From Gracilaria vermiculophylla (taxonomy: Eukaryota; Rhodophyta; Florideophyceae; Gracilariales; Gracilariaceae), in contig JAHNZQ020000016.1 in assembly GCA_019155205.2 (NCBI GenBank), positions 1,448,710 to 1,488,183 on the forward strand: 39,474 nt of DNA. The letters run 5' to 3'. Made by a program: the position numbers and the translations under genes. Below the pieces are notes generated by a model. It made no database searches. It was not told where the DNA came from and worked only from the letters and a program-made list of their open reading frames with translations. Positions 1 to 9,275 of the stretch are shown one piece after another; positions within the stretch are counted from its first letter, which is position 1; every line of letters begins with the position of its first letter.

Positions 1-2
1 GG

Positions 3-812
3 GGACTGTTGGACTTGTTGGACTTCCCGCCTGTGCGCCCTCAACCTCAAGAAGGCCCGTGGCCGAAGGAGGGGGAGGCGCACAAAGTCCGTCGTGATCG
101 TGCCGCGCACTCGCGGACTCGCGCCGTTTCTACGGATAGTGAGGCCGTCCCAAACGTCGCCGCTTCGCGGGAGCGAGTCGGCCTACGTCGCACATCACTG
201 GCTGAGCCGTCCCTTCCGTCGCAGACGTCGACCATTCCGTCGCAAACGTCGGACTGCACTCCGCAAGAGTCGGATCCTCCGTCGCAGGAGTTGGCCCACA
301 CCACGGCAGAGCCGGCAAAGCCCCCAGAAACGGACATCAACGCGCCCGAACGGCGGGAGATACACGTCGGTGAGGGAGAATCAGAGAGGTCCGTTGCGCC
401 CATTTACCCTACCGTGCAGAGCAACCCACCAAGTGGTGCCGTCAGGACACTCGCAGCGTTACGGGAAGACGAGACACCGGCTAAGCCGTTGGACTCCATG
501 CGTCACTCACCGCATACGCCGTCCGGAATGCTGGACGACCCACGCGCAGCCAACCCCGACCGCTGTCGAGACGTCGTCGTTACACGGCATGTCCGGCAGG
601 TTTACCGTCAGGAATACGTGGTCGACCACATTGTGGAGCATTCCTATCACCCTTTGGGGTACATTCAGTACTTGGTCCGTTGGTACGGGTATGGGCCAAA
701 AGCCGATTCGGACGAGCCGATCGAGCATCTGCCCCGCTCCAAGGTGGAGCAATACCACAGGAGAACGCTCACGGCTTTGCTGACAACAATCAGCTGCGCC
801 CAAGTTGGGTAG
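3..812 (+). CDS. Ty3/gypsy pol polyprotein, C-terminal end with chromodomain (5' end outside window)
   Basis: The frame is open from the first bases of the window to a TAG at 810-812, so this is the 3' end of a longer gene. The first two thirds are a Pro/Ser/Arg-rich linker. The last ~60 codons (about 600-790) hold a chromodomain-like module reading YVVDHIVEHS, then a short loop, LVRWYGYGPKADSDEP and IEHLPRSKVEQYH. This is the usual end of integrase in chromodomain-bearing Ty3/gypsy elements, where it is thought to guide integration by binding chromatin. A paralogous module, with YAVDHIV, IDWFGYSSKNDTEEPLEH, ends the pol at 35996-36442 on the other strand. There are no stops or frameshifts here, so the copy may be young. 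The downstream neighbour is a convergent gene on the minus strand. The call rests on the chromodomain and on the paralogue, because the integrase core lies outside the window. Confidence 0.8.
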   Translation, partial: GLLDLLDFPPVRPQPQEGPWPKEGEAHKVRRDRAAHSRTRAVSTDSEAVPNVAASRERVGLRRTSLAEPSLPSQTSTIPSQTSDCTPQESDPPSQELAHTTAEPAKPPETDINAPERREIHVGEGESERSVAPIYPTVQSNPPSGAVRTLAALREDETPAKPLDSMRHSPHTPSGMLDDPRAANPDRCRDVVVTRHVRQVYRQEYVVDHIVEHSYHPLGYIQYLVRWYGYGPKADSDEPIEHLPRSKVEQYHRRTLTALLTTISCAQVG

Positions 813-1083
813 CTGACCCCTCGCAGGGAAGGCTAGATGAACCTTCGCGGAGAAGCCCTGGTGACCCCTGTGAGGGAAGGGTTGCGGAAGAAGTGACCCC
901 TAGTGAGGAGGGTACACAGTAGAACTGGATGATGAAGACCTGGAAAGGGAAGAAGAAGAGAAAGAAGATGGAACGAGATGCATAAGCATACGCAAGAAGC
1001 GGGACCTCCCGGTTTATTGGCACTCGACATTACGCTCGCGCACGCGGAAAGCCGGACCCCCTGCTGGGAAATCCGAAGCCAAC
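813..1083. other. Spacer between convergent pol and antisense gene
   Basis: This short noncoding interval lies between two converging reading frames. Around 815-910 it holds a few near-repeats of the form 'gacccctcgcagggaagg / gacccctgtgagggaagg / gacccctagtgaggaggg', about 3 imperfect units of 30-45 bp. It would contain the 3' ends of both transcripts. No other gene or RNA is seen. Confidence 0.5.
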
Positions 1084-2925
1084 TCACGGGTTGAATGCAC
1101 TGGGCGCGTCGTGGTCATCTCCGGCCTTGCCGTGGACTCCACGGAGGAACTGTGCTACCACCAAGGCTTCGTTTGCCAAAGGCGGTGGAGCTTCGATAAC
1201 TTCCGCTTCGTCCGGCAAGTTCGCGGCAGCCGTATCATGGAACGGCGCTGTCGGAGAACCCGGCACAGCGCCGCCGCTACTCGGTACCGTTGCCGGCCCG
1301 GCCGGACTGTAGCCCGTCCCCAGATTACCCGCTTCGGCGTCATTGGCCCCAATTACATCGTCGTCTTCATAGCCCTCATCGAGGAGGACGTCGTCGTCGT
1401 ACGCCGGGTGGTAGTCGTCGCAATTGACGAATCCACGCGGGTGACCCCGGGGAATAATCCGCTCTGCGGTGCGCAACGCTGCGGCCTCCGCTTCGAAGAT
1501 TTCGCGTCCCTCCCAAGGGTCATAGAAGATGAAATCTCCCGCCAATGGTGTGCGTCGCCCCGGAGACCGGTCATGGCCCCCGCGCTCGTCACCACGGCCA
1601 CTTTGCCGTAACGGAACGGTGCTCCAATCTACACGGTCGACGACATCCAGGAGTTCCTGAGCCTCCTCAGCGTTGTTCACACCCCCAAGAAGGACGCGCA
1701 AGTCGAGCTCTCGAATGCAAGTCCGCAAGCGCGGAGGGAGGTACCACAGTCGATACTGGTCGTAGGTCTCCCAGAGCATAAACGCCACCGTGCGGGCTGC
1801 CCATTCCGTTATTACTACGGACCACAAGCCGGATACCGGATTCTGTAATAGGTATGACCCTTGATAGGTGACCACGGGTGGCAATTTCACATTGTACCCG
1901 CGGCATACCTCTACTGCGGACCACCACCCTGGCAGAGGAACGTACCGGCCAAGCCAATGGAACGGATGGATCCGGTTCACTTCCGTGTTTTGATACGGAA
2001 TTTGGAACCCGAAGCGGGACCTTGACCGACGCTCGTCGCGGATGAAGCCCTGTAAGAACCGGGAGCGACCCTCTCGGTCTAGGTACCGGAATTCGGCCCG
2101 GATAATCGGGCGAACCCAGCAAAGCGCCGCTTGACGCGGAGTTACCTGGCCCCGCCACGCGGTGACATTGAGGTCAGCGAGACGGTCACAATAACCGATC
2201 TCGCCCTCCGTCCGGTACAACCGAAGGTCGAAGCCAAGCTCCTCAGAGAGCGGGAAACGGAATACCGCACGGTTCATACGGGAATATCCGATCCGCGCGA
2301 AGTTGGCGTGCGCCGCTGCGCGCGATGCGCCACTGCGCCGCATAATTGCGTGTTCGGGAACCGCCATTCGGCGTCGCCAATCCCACGAAGTAGTGACGAT
2401 TGCCGGAAGTTCACCCGGAAGCCGGTCGTTTCCGTCGGAGTACGACGCGATGAGCGCCTCGTCGAAGACGGCAGTGGGATGAAACCACGGCGCCCGCCGG
2501 AACAGCATTGCATGACGATGCGGATCCAACCCCACCAAGTCGTTGTACGACGGCCACGCACGCTGCGGCGGCATAATGTGACCCTGTCCGGCACCGCAAC
2601 CGCTGTGGAAGATACCGCCATCGGGTTGCGTGTGACCGCCTACGGCGTGAGGAGCCCCCCGGCGAGGATTCTCCCGTCCCTGCGGACCGGCGTTGTACCC
2701 GCTTTGCGGAAGAGGCACTGACTGGGAGCCACCGAAGAAACCCCCGCTGGCGTAGATGTTGTTGTTCCCGTTCATCGGGCTTGTCGCACGAGAAATCGGA
2801 GGGGAGCTGCTGGAGGCAGGGACGATCGCTGGAGACGAAAGACGGACGATGGAAAGAGAAGACCGCTTGTGCGGGTGTTGCTGTGCACGGCAAAGTTGCG
2901 TAGAAATATCCCGGGTGTTCGGCAT
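1084..2925 (-). CDS. Antisense gene of the gypsy element: intact 613-aa protein of unknown function ('PWFHP' family)
   Basis: This is a complete 613-aa frame on the strand opposite to pol, lying between the pol stop (812) and the polypurine tract and LTR (about 2997 on). I do not recognise a known domain. Residues 1-115 are Ser/Pro/Gly/Asn-rich and probably disordered. Residues ~120-480 are a Trp- and Arg-rich folded-looking core with the landmarks PWFHPTAVF (~146), LPGELPAIV (~165), PGWWSAVEVC (~320), AQELLDVVDRVDW (~420) and DFIFYDPWEGRE (~463). Residues ~500-530 are strongly acidic (YDDDVLLDEGYEDDD). No CCHC knuckle, protease or membrane segment is visible. The same landmarks recur in degenerate copies at 26182-26943 and 33606-35865, so it is a real gene family tied to these elements. 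Plant Ty3/gypsy elements such as Grande and RIRE2 are known to carry antisense genes in this position; homology to those is not claimed. It could be a diverged structural protein or a captured host gene. Confidence 0.75.
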   Translation of the reverse strand: MPNTRDISTQLCRAQQHPHKRSSLSIVRLSSPAIVPASSSSPPISRATSPMNGNNNIYASGGFFGGSQSVPLPQSGYNAGPQGRENPRRGAPHAVGGHTQPDGGIFHSGCGAGQGHIMPPQRAWPSYNDLVGLDPHRHAMLFRRAPWFHPTAVFDEALIASYSDGNDRLPGELPAIVTTSWDWRRRMAVPEHAIMRRSGASRAAAHANFARIGYSRMNRAVFRFPLSEELGFDLRLYRTEGEIGYCDRLADLNVTAWRGQVTPRQAALCWVRPIIRAEFRYLDREGRSRFLQGFIRDERRSRSRFGFQIPYQNTEVNRIHPFHWLGRYVPLPGWWSAVEVCRGYNVKLPPVVTYQGSYLLQNPVSGLWSVVITEWAARTVAFMLWETYDQYRLWYLPPRLRTCIRELDLRVLLGGVNNAEEAQELLDVVDRVDWSTVPLRQSGRGDERGGHDRSPGRRTPLAGDFIFYDPWEGREIFEAEAAALRTAERIIPRGHPRGFVNCDDYHPAYDDDVLLDEGYEDDDVIGANDAEAGNLGTGYSPAGPATVPSSGGAVPGSPTAPFHDTAAANLPDEAEVIEAPPPLANEALVVAQFLRGVHGKAGDDHDAPSAFNP

Positions 2926-2996
2926 GTTGAGAGAGAGCGCTTTAACGCCCGATCTTCGGCGCTCAACTCACTGCTGCGCAGGTGTGCTTCGCTCCT

Positions 2997-3009
2997 AAGG
3001 AGGGGGATA
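2997..3009 (+). other. Polypurine tract (plus-strand primer) of the gypsy element
   Basis: A purine run, AAGGAGGGGGATA, sits directly before the LTR. It is on the same strand as pol, as expected for plus-strand priming. A near-identical tract (TTAGGAGGGGGATA, 26961-26974) precedes a related LTR at 26975. That supports both the motif and the position of the LTR 5' end. Confidence 0.65.
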
Positions 3010-3770
3010 TAAAATGCAACGCCCTTCTGGGGGATTTCTAACGACTTAGTCGGTACTTGCACTCCGAAGAGGTATGGTTATTTTATGATGGTTAGCGCAG
3101 CGGTTGGCCGCTGAGGTGCACGCCGGACTGCCGAGTCACACACGTGGGTACAGTAGGGGTGCATGGCATTGCTGGACATATTAGATATTTTACTCAGATA
3201 ATTTTGGGCGGCGCGCCCCACTGTCAGGGTGGCGCGCCGACTACAGTATATATATCCCGCTACGGCGGCTGCCCAGTAAACCCTATGACGGCCCCAAGAG
3301 GGTTGTGGCTCTGAACTTTCCGCCTCCGGCGTCGCTTACCGCTGCTGCGTGTTGGCACCCGTTTGCACGGCAGTTCATCCTCCCTCGAGACTTAGAGAGT
3401 GTCATCACAACTTGTGTCTAATTCCTTACCGACATTGTCGTGTACTCGCCCCAGCATTGGGTCCTGTTTTTGTTGCTCTTTTCGTCCCGTGCCCACACAC
3501 CGGTGGACACGCTGTCGCTCCGGGTACCTTCCGTACCCTTCACTCTTGCTCGCTCGCGAGACTCCGTACCGATCACTCGTGGTTACTGCCGCTCCATTGG
3601 AGGAATCTCATATTCTACACTCTAGGTAACCGCCTGAAGGGCTGCCCTCGATCTTACAAATCGGCTTCGTCGTGGCACGCCCAGAATGGCTCTGTTTGCT
3701 TTGCTACCCCAGAAGGGGAAGATTCCGAACGTCTTCGTGGTGTTTTCCCGCCTTTGGCGTTGCACTACAC
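3010..3770 (+). repeat. 3' LTR of the gypsy element (3' boundary uncertain)
   Basis: The LTR starts just after the polypurine tract, with TGCAACGCCC at 3014 matching TGCACG-type starts at 26978 and 29378. Its landmarks are GC-rich short hairpins (ggcgcgcc pairs at 3212-3239), a TATATATA at 3246-3253, CAGTAAACC at 3276 and a run of C/T-rich sequence. The same order (A/T-rich stretch, ACAGTA, GC hairpin, CAGTAAA) is seen in the LTRs at 26975, 29373 and 30530. Its 3' end merges into an older integrase relic near 3750-3770, so the target duplication could not be read. Confidence 0.55.
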
Positions 3771-5026
3771 TTCACTTGCCAACCATTGACGCCGACGTCA
3801 AGGCCTTTGTTCAAAGCTGTCTCGTTTGCCTCCTGTCAGCCAGTGGTGACAAGGTGCCACGCCCCCTCAGACACCAGCTTCATGCTTAGCGAGTTGGCGA
3901 ACTCCTTCACTTCGACTACATATACATTGGCGAATCAAGCACACAAGACGAGTACATCCTCATACTTAAGGATGACTTCTCTGGATACGTGTTTCTACGG
4001 ACTTTCAAATCAGCAAATGCCGAGAACACTGCCAATACCTTGCTGGAGTATTTCTCAACATTCACTCCTGTGCTTGATTGGTTCTCGGACCAAGGTCGTC
4101 ACTTCCAGAACAAAGTGTTGGAGATCTTTGCATCAGCTTTCGGATGCAAGCACCGTTTTTCGACCGCCTACGTACCATAGTCGAACGGTACTGTTGAATC
4201 CGTTTGCAAGCAGGTCCTTCGAGTCATGCGCGCTATTAGTGCCGAGCTCCGCATAGCGGAGTCTGCTTGGCCTATTGTTGTGCCATCTATTCAAAGTGTC
4301 ATCAACAACTCGCCGTCTCGCCACTTGGACAACCGCGCACCTATTGAGGTTCATACAGGCATGAAACCTGGAAATCCGCTGTCCATGGCTTTGGCTTGAC
4401 TAAAGACTCGCGAAGTTGACTATGCCGAGCAAGTCGCAATCCTGCGCAAGCTCAAGATCGAGGAGATTCTTCATGCTCTCGACCAGATGCACAAGTCTGT
4501 CAACGAATCTTTATCCGCGTCTCGAACTCAAGCCGTAGATCGCGACAACGCCAAGACACACGTACGTCACTTCAAACCTACTGTGGGAGACTATGTTGTC
4601 GTTGCTCGAGCTCGTGGACCGCGGACTAAGATGTCATGCAACTGGGTCGGACCTCGTCGAATCACCCAGATTCTCTCCGACTTCACCGTCGAAGTCGAGC
4701 ACCTGCTGAACGAAGACAAGGAAATCCTACACGTCTCTCGAGTCAAGCCGTACGCCGACTCATCAGTTGGCACTTCTGTCGAGATGCGCGACATCGCAGA
4801 CTTTGCCGATAGAGTCTGGTGCGCCGTCGACAAGATCAAGGACATCCGCAAGACTCAGGACTCATTCGAAGTCCTTGTCAGTTAGAAAGGTCTGACAACC
4901 GCCAGAGACTCATGGGAGCCTCTTCCGGCAATGTTCGAGGATATTCCTTCCAAGGTTCGCGACTTCTTCAAACGTCGCAGATCTACTGTCGCATTGTGCC
5001 ACGCTAAGCGTTCCATCGGCCTTTGA
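3750..5026 (+). pseudogene. Ty3/gypsy integrase with chromodomain-like tail, decayed
   Basis: One + frame carries, in order, the end of the integrase zinc region (IDADVKAFVQSCLVC, ~3785), the first catalytic Asp (LLHFDYIYIG, ~3915), KDDFSGYVFLRTF, the second Asp (WFSDQGRHFQNK, ~4085) and the catalytic Glu (SNGTVESVCKQVLR, ~4185). After these come the GDYVVVA and NWVGPRRI C-terminal fold and a chromo-like end (KGL...DSWEPLPAMFEDIP). All three DDE residues survive. The frame is broken by a TAG at 3887-3889, a TAG at 4178-4180 (where a conserved Trp is expected), a TGA at 4397-4399 and a TAG at 4883-4885 (again at an expected Trp). RT and RNase H are missing; the 5' part seems cut off by the LTR at 3010. 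The style matches gypsy elements of oomycetes and algae, and this is a different lineage from the pol at 1-812. Confidence 0.8.
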
Positions 5027-5042
5027 GCCGACCGTGAGGGAC

Positions 5043-5212
5043 TGTGGTGCTACCCTGCAGCTTGGATGCCGCCATAAGGCGCGGCATCCAATTACCGGCC
5101 GTTATTCAAGGCCACTGAATTGTTTTGAGGACGTGTAATTCCAGCCCTCCTTCGCTCCTCTGTTTACGGCACCGCCGGTCGGTACAGGGGCCTTAGCGAG
5201 TGGTAGCACACA
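5043..5212 (+). repeat. Short LTR (170 bp) belonging to the decayed gypsy element upstream
   Basis: It begins 16 bp after the pol pseudogene stop, behind the purine-rich cgtgagggac. The ends are inverted repeats, TGTGGTGCTACC (5043-5054) and GGTAGCACACA (5202-5212), giving the TG...CA ends of an LTR. Inside is a perfect 11-bp stem (5062-5072 with 5081-5091, loop of 8). No partner LTR is seen, so this is the 3' LTR of a truncated element. The target duplication cannot be tested. Confidence 0.6.
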
Positions 5213-5309
5213 TCCACCTGGGGCGAAGAGATGAAGGGAGGAAAAGTTCGCGACCAGGACGCCGACCCCCCTCGCGCCGGTAAAAGCGGGAGATCTCCTT
5301 CTGCACTCT

Positions 5310-5740
5310 CATTGCGGGAAGTCAGCTGCCCGTAAAAAGACACAAGCGCCGTCGTCTAGCTTCCGCACCACGCTCAGCCTCCATCTCTCGTTGAGCCAGC
5401 CACGTGGATTGACACGCAACAGTTGGCGTGGTCCCCGTCGGATCATCAAAGCGTTTATCGACTTCGAGTGCCAAGTCGAAGACTTGCGCACGGACCATTT
5501 GGACGAAATACACGCGACGCCGCTTACATTCCACCCCTACAACGCGGTAGATGAACGTATGATCATGGATCACGTGTTGCAATCAGAACTAGGCATGCCC
5601 GTTGCCCGCCTTATGCATCCCTAAGATAGCTCTGGGGGACTCCAAGTCATTATTCGATGAAAGCGCCTTTGTAAGGCTGGGGGTACCGTCCAATCTCTCC
5701 TGAATGTCTTTGAAGACGTCCATTCCATGGTAAAGAGCTT
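5310..5740 (+). pseudogene. Gypsy integrase C-terminus/chromodomain fragment
   Basis: The + frame from ~5385 reads RNSWRGPRRIIKAF, then CQVEDLRTDHLDEIHATPLTFHPY, then ELGMPVARLMHP. After stops at 5622-5624 and 5658-5660 it continues LLNVFEDVHSMVKSLL. This is the GPF/Y-like and chromo-like tail of a gypsy integrase of the same general type as the copy at 3750-5026, but from a different element. The TGA at 5658 falls where the chromodomain Trp is expected (IIR-W-KRL). Both ends are degraded and no LTR was identified. Confidence 0.65.
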
Positions 5741-6289
5741 GCTGCATCGCGAGAAACATGCCGGCCAAGCTGGTCGCGACAGCTCGAGCCGCTCTTTGTC
5801 TTTGATAGGGAAGAGTGTGGTAGCGTCATTGTACGTGCGGTACCGTCGGCATAAGTGTTTTTCACGCCGCTGCCCAACAGCGGACAACCTGTCGAGAAAG
5901 AAACCGTTGGAATATAGTCCCCTCCGCAGGCTAGTGAGCTGTAGGCTTTTGTTTTATATCTCGACCGCCAGTGACCGGATGCCTCTCGTCCCCCGGGGCA
6001 TCAAACCCACTCAATCACGCAAAACGGGCCGACTCGCCGAGCCCTTTGTAAATTTCACAAAACTATCGCCGTTTCCCTTTCGTCTCGCTAAGCCCAAAGT
6101 TTGAACGCGCAGCCGTCCAACCCCGGGCGACCACACACAGTCTACATGGCTGTGAGTTTTGACGCTCGTCCAATCCGCGCCGAATAGCACACTGACAAAA
6201 AAGCTGACCGGAAAATGCCCTTATTGTCCTCACCGCCTTGCAGCGGGGCTCATTACTCGTCGCCATCCTCCGAAGTCAGGAAGACGTAA

Positions 6290-7004
6290 ATCAACAGTTG
6301 GCAACCTAACAAACATTCGTGCAAAGGACTTGGGGGACAATGAGATACTACAACGCTCGCTAGTGGACAGACACGGCACCTGCGTCGAGCGGGATGCAAA
6401 GTGGCGTAAACATACTGTAGATACGTACACTCGTCGCACAAAAGATAGACTTATCGACGTTACGGAAGGTGAGTACGTGTTGGAGGGTGTCATACAGAAG
6501 AAAAGAAGAGTCCCTGGCCTCTTAAACGGGTTCTGCTCTAGAACCCGTTTAAGAGGCCAGGGACTCTTCTACCTAAGAAAAGAAAACGATCAGGACATAT
6601 TGGAAGTCAAAGACATCCTACCTAGATAGAAGAAACTGCTACACCATACTAGATTGAAGCCTTATGCAACGGAGACTATGAAATGTTTGAAGCGCTCCAA
6701 GAACAGATAGCAAATTAGGATAATGAGCTTCTCGGTTTTTAAAGAATTCCATTACATTCCGCGAAGAAACGATCAGACGGAGCTATTTTTTCAGTGGGCA
6801 TGTTTCAGTGAAGACGAAACCGACTTTGTTGACATCACGTTACTACAGCAAGACGTATCTGAGCAAGTTAAGTATGTATTGTGTTACGCGAAGAAGTCAG
6901 TGTTGTGCAGACAGCGAGAAACCATCTCCAGAATCAAGAAAGGATACCCAACCCACAAGCTTAGGCGCAAGGGACTATTGTTCGCGCCCTGGACCGGCCT
7001 TTGA
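6290..7004 (+). pseudogene. Retrotransposon integrase C-terminal fragment carrying a hairpin insertion
   Basis: The + frame to 6629 reads RHTVDTYTRRTKDRL-like sequence followed by GEYVLEGVIQKKRRVP, then the hairpin at 6504-6570, then DQDILEVKDILPR, a TAG, KKLLHHTRLKPYA. This is the C-terminal domain that follows integrase in gypsy elements. From ~6723, in another frame, FKEFHYIPRRNDQTELFFQW, CFSEDETDFVDI and DVSEQVKYVL form a chromodomain-like segment. The segment between RRVP and DQDI seems replaced by the hairpin. At least one stop and one frameshift are present. No match to a specific named element is claimed. Confidence 0.55.
6504..6570. repeat. Perfect 31-bp inverted repeat (hairpin) with 5-nt loop
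   Basis: The left arm 6504-6534 and right arm 6540-6570 are exact reverse complements, separated by GCTCT. The structure sits inside the integrase relic and keeps its frame open. It is either a foldback duplication made during transposition or repair, or a cloning or sequencing artefact. Confidence 0.95.
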
Positions 7005-7209
7005 ACTACAAGGCATTAGCAAGTACCACCGGAAACGGGCTTTGATATCTAAACAGCGTACATTGTAGTCTTCAGAAATTAAATTTACCCTATAAGGCAG
7101 TGCGTCGTTCCGGTACCTACACCCGAAGACTGTGACCAGTTGAGAGCGGTTCATGAACAACGGCACGAAATAAAAACCGACCGCTGTCCCACAGAGAGAA
7201 ACGGTGGGA

Positions 7210-7229
7210 CACGGCGCAAATGCGCCGTG
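7210..7229. repeat. Short perfect hairpin (9-bp stem, AA loop)
   Basis: CACGGCGCA (7210-7218) and TGCGCCGTG (7221-7229) pair perfectly. It lies downstream of the integrase relic, in a position where the LTR of that element might be. No clear LTR ends were found. Confidence 0.7.
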
Positions 7230-7248
7230 CAATCAAAAAGGCCGTTAG

Positions 7249-7321
7249 TTAGAAATAGCTAATATATTTAGAAACAGCTAGTATATACTTAGACCCAGCT
7301 AGTATATTTAGAAACAGCTAG
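7249..7321. repeat. Tandem repeat of a TTTAGAAACAGCTAGTATA-type unit
   Basis: There are about four imperfect copies of an 18-22 bp unit (starting near 7249, 7267, 7289 and 7307), each with AGCTA followed by an A/T stretch. Differences between units are single bases or a 4-bp TATAC insertion. Function unknown. Confidence 0.75.
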
Positions 7322-7753
7322 TTCTTCTGAGAGTTAAAAGTAACCCGGCTCAATTCTCCCTAGAGATAGATTCGGGCAGACTCTTCTCAATCCTTCCGTC
7401 TTACAAAAACGGTCAGAGGAAACAGTTAAAAAAAGACAGAATAAAAACCCGACTCGAGTTCTACTTCTGTGGAGTCGAAAGCAATCTGGAGAGGAACCTG
7501 CAAGGTGCTTATGCGAACTACTCTGCCTGCGTGCCCGCGACTACTGTTTTGAACAAAAGAGAGTTTTGCTATAAAACTGTACATTCTCATGAGTACACAA
7601 ATGGATGAGTGCCGGCATAGTTTGGTGGACGTTAACGTCAAGTACAGCACAAACGTACATAAGAAAGCGATGCAAATTGCATGAGGTAGAAACTTAAAGA
7701 CGTGCGACTAAGATGTATGAATAGCAAGAGATGTGCGGAAGAAAAGCTTTAAT

Positions 7754-8131
7754 TCAGATATTGTTAGACACGACTAGAATAGATGCCTGATTATTGTTAG
7801 CGACATACGCTTTCTCAAGTCTATCCCAAGAGTTGGAAGGTTGTTTATAGGCCTTCGCCACCCTTACCTTGGGCTTAGAACTTGAACAGGTCCTCAGGAG
7901 AAGCCTGAAAGCGTGACTGTCAGGCCTATACGAAATCTCTTCCGTGACCGAGAACAAACAGAGAGCAGAAGCAGCTTCTTTTCAGTGAACCTCAGCGCGA
8001 AAACGAGGAGCTCTGACCATGACTACGATGTGCTCCGTTTTGCTGTAGCATTTTTGAACTGCACATCAAGCGTTTTGCAGAGCGAGAAAATCAAAAATGC
8101 CTTTAAACATATTCTGTTACTTTTTAAATAG
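7754..8131 (-). pseudogene. Possible Ty1/copia gag relic (weak)
   Basis: On the minus strand, 7957-7754 contains YKQPSNSWDRLEKAYVANNN. This resembles the 'a.eaWd.LekaY...n' signature of copia-type gag (UBN2-like) proteins. No zinc knuckle, protease or RT follows, and the flanks do not read as a protein. The remaining sequence from 7330 to 8560 is A/T-rich with nothing else recognisable. Treat this as a hint only. Confidence 0.25.
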
Positions 8132-8829
8132 TTCTAGCCGCTCTTTATAAGAGTTTGGAATAGACTGGAGATCCATGGCCTTCACGAAGTCGAACATACA
8201 CTCTTAAATTTTGTATAAGATAGAAAATGTTACAGTTGCTCTGTCAACAAGCACGCATCTGTGCGCAGATTAAACGACGAAAGATGCAGAAACAGAAAAG
8301 GAAAGGAGTGTTAGCCAAGTGTGACATTGTTAATTAATTTGATTGCCAAAAAAAAATTATTGATATGATTTGATGATTGTACGTTTGAATAGTTTGGATA
8401 AAATGGTTTGAAGGCAAACCTTAAAAGCAATCGACAAAAGTGACAAAGTATTAAATTTACTTTCGAAAAGAAGATAAAACGTTGAACAAGATGTAACATA
8501 GTGAAACGTAGCTACAGGAGAGTTTTACATCAATAAGGTGTACAATACACTTCACAGCGAGTTGTGAGCACAGGACTAGCATGGGCAGTAAAACTGTGGC
8601 AGCTGCAATGGAATGTCGGAAGAGGCGCCGCAGGCCACAACACTCACGATGGCGACAACGCGCTTCCCTCCGCATATCGCCCTTCTCTCGAAGCATCGCA
8701 AGTTATTTATACTTGTTTAGGCACGAGCTGCGACTGCAGCCCATGCGCAGACGCCACACCTGTGCCACACACGGCCGCCTTCGCGCACACCGCGCCTGCA
8801 CACAAAGGTACGCACTCTGGCCGCGCGGC
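8132..8829. other. Intergenic, A/T-rich turning GC-rich towards the bZIP gene
   Basis: Composition changes sharply near 8580, from A/T-rich, transposon-like DNA to GC-rich host DNA. Open frames on both strands here are by-products of GC composition. A TTTATA-like stretch (8705-8711) is a possible but unsupported core promoter element for the downstream gene. Confidence 0.35.
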
Positions 8830-9275
8830 GGGGAGCAGAGCGCGCACGAATGCACCCTGCGCCGCATGCGCGCAAGAGGCGCGCTCCACGCGTCGCGCGC
8901 GGCGCACGCGCTGCGCCGCTGCTCTCGCGCGGCACGCGCACATGCGCAATGCCATCGCCACGGCGCGCGCGCGCGCGTCATTGGCCGCGCGCGTGCGTCG
9001 CTTGGCCACCGCCGTCCCCGCTGCGGCTTCCGCCGCCGCCGCTCTCTGCGCCGCGCCGCGCCGCACCGCGCAGCGCGCCTGCGCACCGCCAGCGTGGCGC
9101 AGCCGCGCCTGTGCTCACTTCTGCCACTGCCGCTGCCAGTACAACCCCCCCCCCCTGCCGCGCCTGGCCGCCCTGGCCCCCCGCGCGTACCCGCCCCGCT
9201 GCCGCCGCTGCCGCCGCTGCCGCCGCTACCGCCGCTGCCGCCGCTGCCGCCGCTGCCGCCCCCGCCCCCGCCGCC
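8830..9275 (+). promoter_or_regulatory. CpG-dense 5' region of the bZIP gene
   Basis: This is an extremely CpG-rich stretch with an alternating CG run (about 8963-8977), an inverted CCAAT box (ATTGG, 8979-8983) and a CCGCTG/CCGCCG run directly before the start codon (9190-9270). The frame of the gene stays open through it, but the encoded sequence is an Arg/Ala smear typical of noncoding GC-rich DNA. I take it as promoter plus 5' UTR. Confidence 0.4.

Noticed and set aside
3349..3789. A 146-aa + frame in the LTR region
   Set aside because: It is LTR sequence rich in C/T and low in stops. The integrase frame begins only near 3750, in another frame.
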